From NCBI GenBank assembly GCA_946183095.1, contig CAMHBE010000019.1:1-13703 (forward strand): a stretch of DNA of 13,703 bases, in the 5' to 3' direction. Below, one piece after another: positions 13,330 to 13,703 of the stretch. Origin of the DNA: an uncultured Clostridia bacterium (GTDB lineage: Bacteria; Bacillota; Clostridia; Oscillospirales; Ruminococcaceae). The notes under the pieces were generated by a model. It was not told the DNA's origin. It saw only the letters and a list, made by a program, of their open reading frames with translations, and ran no database searches. The position numbers and the translations under genes are program-made. The first letter of the stretch is position 1; every line of letters starts with the position of its first letter.

Positions 13330-13703
13330 TTATATTTCCATTTCGGAAATCGCATCTTCCGCCGACCGCATTATGGCATCCACGTCGGCACCGTAGATAT
13401 CCAGCCCGACGGCTTCTATCTTTCTGACATCACGGATACCGTAGTAACCATTTGCCAGAGCCTTTACATATCCGAATCCGTATTCCTCGGGAACATAGCA
13501 TCCGCCCGCCGTAGTCACATAGAACAGCCTGTCCGCCCTGCAAAGTCCGACAGGTATGCCCTCATCCGAGTATCTGAAAGTTATTCCCACAACATTTACA
13601 AGTTCGAGATACTGCTTCAGTGCTGCGGGGAAGGAGAGATCCCAGAACGGGGCGGCTATCACTATCGTTCCGGCTTGCGAGAACTGCCGTGCAAGGTCAA
13701 AAA
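13330..13703 (-). CDS. NAD(P)H-dependent flavin oxidoreductase, azoreductase-like (5'-truncated)
   Basis: The minus-strand frame is open to the window edge (residues FDLARQFSQAGTIVI precede the internal GTG at 13662), so the N-terminal half lies outside; about 124 residues are visible. IAAPFWDLSFPAALKQYLELV matches the family's central strand and following helix with the PxW/NFSxPAxLK-type FMN-binding loop. The later TAGG and GYVKA stretches follow the AzoR/flavodoxin-fold quinone reductases of about 200 residues. Such enzymes reduce quinones, azo dyes or related acceptors with FMN and NAD(P)H. The gene stops at TAA 13330-13332. No clear hairpin terminator was seen between it and the cbp promoter, so readthrough into cbp is possible. 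Confidence 0.83.
   Translation of the reverse strand, partial: FDLARQFSQAGTIVIAAPFWDLSFPAALKQYLELVNVVGITFRYSDEGIPVGLCRADRLFYVTTAGGCYVPEEYGFGYVKALANGYYGIRDVRKIEAVGLDIYGADVDAIMRSAEDAISEMEI

Noticed and set aside
13196..13396. Plus-strand frame (66 codons) over the cbp promoter
   Set aside because: Covers the promoter and operator of cbp and the 3' end of the oxidoreductase gene; low-complexity A/T-rich coding, no ribosome binding site.

Overview
The window looks like a chromosomal segment of a plant-fibre-degrading Clostridia, most likely Ruminococcus or a close Oscillospiraceae relative. This rests on a GH94 cellobiose phosphorylase with the family's typical N-terminus, a GH26 mannanase lipoprotein, a BTAD-type regulator with a degenerate GGDEF-like tail, and a dnaG-rpoD pair beside an enlarged FtsA-like protein. 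No sequence search was possible; all family calls come from motifs read by eye.

Left part (1-9769, all + strand): the 3' end of a BTAD-domain regulator is translationally coupled (ATGA overlap) to a YigZ/IMPACT-family gene, which ends in an intrinsic terminator. Then come dgt (dGTP triphosphohydrolase), a large nested inverted repeat at about 2601-2777, dnaG (primase), rpoD (primary sigma factor), a 758-residue FtsA-like actin-fold protein and a lipoprotein GH26 mannanase. The last pair again shares an ATGA overlap. dnaG-rpoD-ftsA-like-GH26 look like one transcription unit joining replication, transcription and cell-division functions to a surface glycoside hydrolase. Whether dgt belongs to it depends on whether the inverted repeat terminates transcription.

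Right part (9770-13703): a terminator shared by convergent genes separates this block from three minus-strand genes. In their direction of transcription these are a truncated NAD(P)H-dependent flavin oxidoreductase (azoreductase-like), cbp (cellobiose phosphorylase) and a small two-repeat DUF1508 protein. cbp has a near-consensus promoter with a perfect LacI-family-type palindrome just upstream of its -35 box, and it ends in a hairpin terminator next to an unexplained 84-bp fold-back. The DUF1508 gene has its own promoter with exact TTGACA and TATAAT boxes 17 bp apart.

There is no CRISPR array, phage, toxin-antitoxin or defence system, and no tRNA or rRNA. The most interesting items are structural: the nested palindrome between dgt and dnaG with an embedded promoter-like sequence, three C-terminal repeats in the FtsA-like protein, the coupling of a mannanase to a division-type gene, the LacI-type operator at cbp, and the fold-back downstream of cbp.
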